Positions 61,892 through 64,000 of a stretch of 64,000 nucleotides of DNA are shown here, piece by piece. The first letter of the stretch is position 1, and the number at the start of each line of letters is the position of its first letter. Location: the NCBI RefSeq assembly GCF_001261735.1, contig NZ_CVRP01000007.1, positions 511,711-575,710 on the forward strand, in the 5' to 3' direction. Made by a program: the position numbers and the translations under genes. Below the pieces are notes generated by a model. The model had not been told where the DNA came from and did no database searches. It saw only the letters and a program-made list of their open reading frames with translations. The stretch comes from Dysgonomonas sp. BGC7 (GTDB lineage: Bacteria > Bacteroidota > Bacteroidia > Bacteroidales > Dysgonomonadaceae).

Positions 61892-63895
61892 TCAAAATTT
61901 GACTCCTGCCGAAATTTTAAACGAGCGTCCCGGCATAGGGTAATTGGCTATTATGTCGTACCTTTTGTTCCACATATTTAATATATTTCCTTGCAGATAG
62001 GTTTCCATATTCTTTATTTTAAATTGTCTGAACAGTGATATACTGTGATCCGAATAACCATCTACACGGGTAGCTTTTTCATTTATTGGCATCGAATAGC
62101 GTTTGGCGGTTATTACAACTGAATAAGACAGGTCTACCCAAGGATTGTTGAACGAAAGAGTTGCTGCTCCCGAATGTTTTGGTGTATAAGGCAATTGGTT
62201 TTTATATCTTTCAGAATCTTTAGAGGTAACATCCAGTGCTTCTATAAAGCTATACGATACTACTAATTGGAGGCTCATTTCTTTATTTATGCGGGCATTT
62301 GTTGCCACTCGTACATCTATACCTTTTATGTCAGCATTGCCGATATTCATTGTTGTAGCCAGATAAGTCTTAGGAATAATTACAATCTTGTCGTCCACCT
62401 TATTGATGTATCCATCTGCCGAAAAACTAATATAATCAATAGGGCTGTTTGATATACTTCCTACCCAAGTCAATCCTAAATTATATTGCTTTGCCGATTC
62501 TGGATTTAATTTTTTTTCTATCGAAGAATAATATAGTTCGGTAAAGGTCGGTACCCTATAGACTTGTTTATAAGATGTTCTCAGTCTGAGGTTTGTTGTG
62601 CTGAAAGGTTGATATGATAATGATATGGCAGGACTTAACTTCTTATAAGAATTATCATTCTTGTTGTTTTTTACCTTTTCAGAAATGTATGTGGCCAATA
62701 GGCTTGAAGAGACTGTAATATATTTGCTTTTGTACTGAAAGGTGAGTGCTGATAAAGAATTGTATCGCTCGGGGTAGGGGAGATTATCTCCTGTTGCCGA
62801 CGATTTATACACATATTCATTTTTTAGCTTATTGTAGAAAAGATCTTCCGCAAACGAAAATGATACTATGTCGTTTAAGGAGTAAGACAGAACATTTGAT
62901 AGATAAACTTCCTGTTCTCTGTATTTATCTTTTGTTTTGCCGCTAGACTGATCATCTTCGTATCGGGTGTAGACATAATCATATTTAGCTTGCGATCGGA
63001 GCTTAAATTTTCTCCCTAAATATTTTTCATAAGCTATTTGTGCAAAAAAGTTTTTATCCCAAAGTCTCTCTTTCGAGTAGATATTACCCTTGACTACTGC
63101 TCCGGGCAGACCTCTTTCCGAATCAAAATAATATATTTTTGTTTTTAGTGTTCCTGCTTTTTCTAAATTAGAGTATAAGTTGATCTCAGTACGGAAAATA
63201 TCTACATCGCTATTTTCTCTTTTTCTTTCGGTGAATATTTTATCGTCTTTCTGAGTAAAAGGATAGTTGCCATCGGCGCGTTGCCAACTTCCGTTTACCG
63301 AAACGGAATGGTTCTTATTTATTTTTTGAGCGTAATCAAGCATCGGATTAAACAATCCGAACGAACCACCTGTTACACGTGCATGACCTTTATAGTTCTT
63401 GTTAGTAAGTTCAGGAAATGAGGTCTGTAGGTTTAATACACCGCCCGAAGCACGCGCTCTTGCTGTCTGTAAAATATCATCTGCCTGCCCTATATTCAAT
63501 GAAATTACAGAAATATTATCCAGTGCAAATCTTCCGATATCCACTTGCCCCGATTGTACATTGCCTACTACCACTCCATCGTAGCTTATGGCTGTGTGTT
63601 CGGCGCCCATGCCACGTATAGATACAGTCTTAAGACCTCCTATACCACCATAATCTTTTAGTACAATTCCATTAAATCTACGGACGGCATCAGAAACAGA
63701 TTGTATGCCTTGTTTCAATAGCTCTTCGCTATCCATTACTTGCAACGGGGTAGTAGAAAGTGTTGTTGAAGGCTTGCTGTGAGCAGATACTTCAATCTCA
63801 CTGAGCTGTTGTGTCCTGATGCTATCGCTTACTTGTGCCCCGATATAGAGAGAACAGCAGAAGAAAAGTATAAGGAAAAGAAGTTTAAGTCTCAT
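61892..63895 (-). CDS. TonB-dependent outer membrane receptor (BtuB-like)
   Basis: 667 residues. Signal peptide (MRLKLLFLILFFCCSLYIGA). A TonB-box-like LSEIEVSA segment is near 31-38, the plug covers about 48-165 (KDYGGIGGLKTVSIRGMGAEH, DNISVISLNIGQ), and a 22-stranded-type barrel follows to the terminal Phe (SAGVKF). It lacks the carboxypeptidase-like domain of SusC proteins. Length and plug are like BtuB or siderophore receptors. First gene of the three-gene uptake operon; TonB energises it. Confidence 0.9.
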   Translation of the reverse strand: MRLKLLFLILFFCCSLYIGAQVSDSIRTQQLSEIEVSAHSKPSTTLSTTPLQVMDSEELLKQGIQSVSDAVRRFNGIVLKDYGGIGGLKTVSIRGMGAEHTAISYDGVVVGNVQSGQVDIGRFALDNISVISLNIGQADDILQTARARASGGVLNLQTSFPELTNKNYKGHARVTGGSFGLFNPMLDYAQKINKNHSVSVNGSWQRADGNYPFTQKDDKIFTERKRENSDVDIFRTEINLYSNLEKAGTLKTKIYYFDSERGLPGAVVKGNIYSKERLWDKNFFAQIAYEKYLGRKFKLRSQAKYDYVYTRYEDDQSSGKTKDKYREQEVYLSNVLSYSLNDIVSFSFAEDLFYNKLKNEYVYKSSATGDNLPYPERYNSLSALTFQYKSKYITVSSSLLATYISEKVKNNKNDNSYKKLSPAISLSYQPFSTTNLRLRTSYKQVYRVPTFTELYYSSIEKKLNPESAKQYNLGLTWVGSISNSPIDYISFSADGYINKVDDKIVIIPKTYLATTMNIGNADIKGIDVRVATNARINKEMSLQLVVSYSFIEALDVTSKDSERYKNQLPYTPKHSGAATLSFNNPWVDLSYSVVITAKRYSMPINEKATRVDGYSDHSISLFRQFKIKNMETYLQGNILNMWNKRYDIIANYPMPGRSFKISAGVKF

Positions 63896-64000
63896 CTTTA
63901 GTATCTGTTTATAAGATAGCCTTCGATAAGAACAAAGAGAAGAAAATATTTCTTTACAGTTGTATCTTAAGCCTTATGCCTCGAAAGCTTTCCTGATATA
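63896..64000 (-). other. Start of the leader of the uptake operon (cut by the window end)
   Basis: Only 105 bp upstream of the receptor gene are visible. I do not see a B12-box-like GCCACTG or a convincing -7 box in it. If a cobalamin riboswitch controls the operon it must lie beyond base 64000. Confidence 0.4.

Noticed and set aside
63896-64000. Cobalamin riboswitch upstream of the BtuB-like gene
   Set aside because: No B12-box-like sequence or supporting structure is visible in the 105 bp available.

Overview
The window is AT-rich chromosomal DNA from a member of the Bacteroidota, most likely the order Bacteroidales and plausibly a Dysgonomonas-like genus. The evidence is a SusC/SusD pair behind an ECF sigma/FecR pair, many lipoproteins with Bacteroidales-type lipoboxes, PorV of the type IX secretion system, a DUF4290-rimM pair, a succinylornithine-type carbamoyltransferase, an S46 dipeptidyl-peptidase, and repeated TAnnTTTG promoter -7 boxes. 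The genus is an inference from gene content and base composition. I see no rRNA, CRISPR array, insertion sequence or prophage.

Layout. 1-1.7 kb: tail of a glycerophosphodiesterase gene and an orphan lipoprotein. 1.86 kb: one tRNA with anticodon CAT. 2.1-8.3 kb: plus-strand housekeeping genes (LptF/LptG-type permease, ribBA, class I aminotransferase, a PurF-like protein without its glutaminase nucleophile). 8.4-14.7 kb: AspT/YidE-type transporter, a small stand-alone protein resembling EF-Tu domain 2, lipA, hemW and a long-chain acyl-CoA synthetase. 14.9-19.2 kb: a polysaccharide flippase, a DPP7-type peptidase and a cupin.

19.6-36.9 kb is the main accessory region. It is a polysaccharide-utilisation-like locus: ECF sigma factor, FecR anti-sigma, SusC with an STN domain, SusD, a phosphodiester glycosidase lipoprotein, a BACON/beta-helix lipoprotein, an SGNH hydrolase, an alkaline phosphatase, and, after a terminator, a Tat-exported Gfo/Idh/MocA oxidoreductase and a HEAT-repeat protein ending in two DUF1080 (3-keto-glycoside hydrolase family) domains. 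Together they suggest surface capture of a phosphorylated or phosphodiester-linked glycoconjugate, removal of the phosphodiester cap and phosphate, and oxidative glycoside cleavage. The substrate is unknown.

37-50 kb is mostly minus-strand metabolism: argF', acyltransferase, a small basic protein, proA, proB, a GDPD lipoprotein, cysS, a small membrane protein, dusB, mnmD, ispF, porV, an FAH-family enzyme and a dolichol-phosphate-mannose-synthase-like glycosyltransferase. 50-59.5 kb: TonB, Tex, an S41 processing protease, DUF4290, rimM, an AlkD-like protein, an M16 protease and an outer-membrane barrel. 59.6-63.9 kb: a minus-strand TonB receptor / beta-propeller lipoprotein / substrate-binding lipoprotein operon that resembles the Bacteroides BtuB-BtuG-BtuF cobalamin system.

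The most unusual non-coding signal is a bipartite intergenic element present four times (near 10.2, 16.5, 45.8 and 53.5 kb). It has a left palindrome CTTTAT-CT-ATAAAG and a right core containing TTTTA-GT-TAAAA. It always has the same orientation, with the right core 64-114 bp upstream of a start codon: the EF-Tu-domain-2-like gene, the DPP7-type peptidase, dusB and tex. The gap between the two halves falls into two size classes (70-71 and 127-131 bp).
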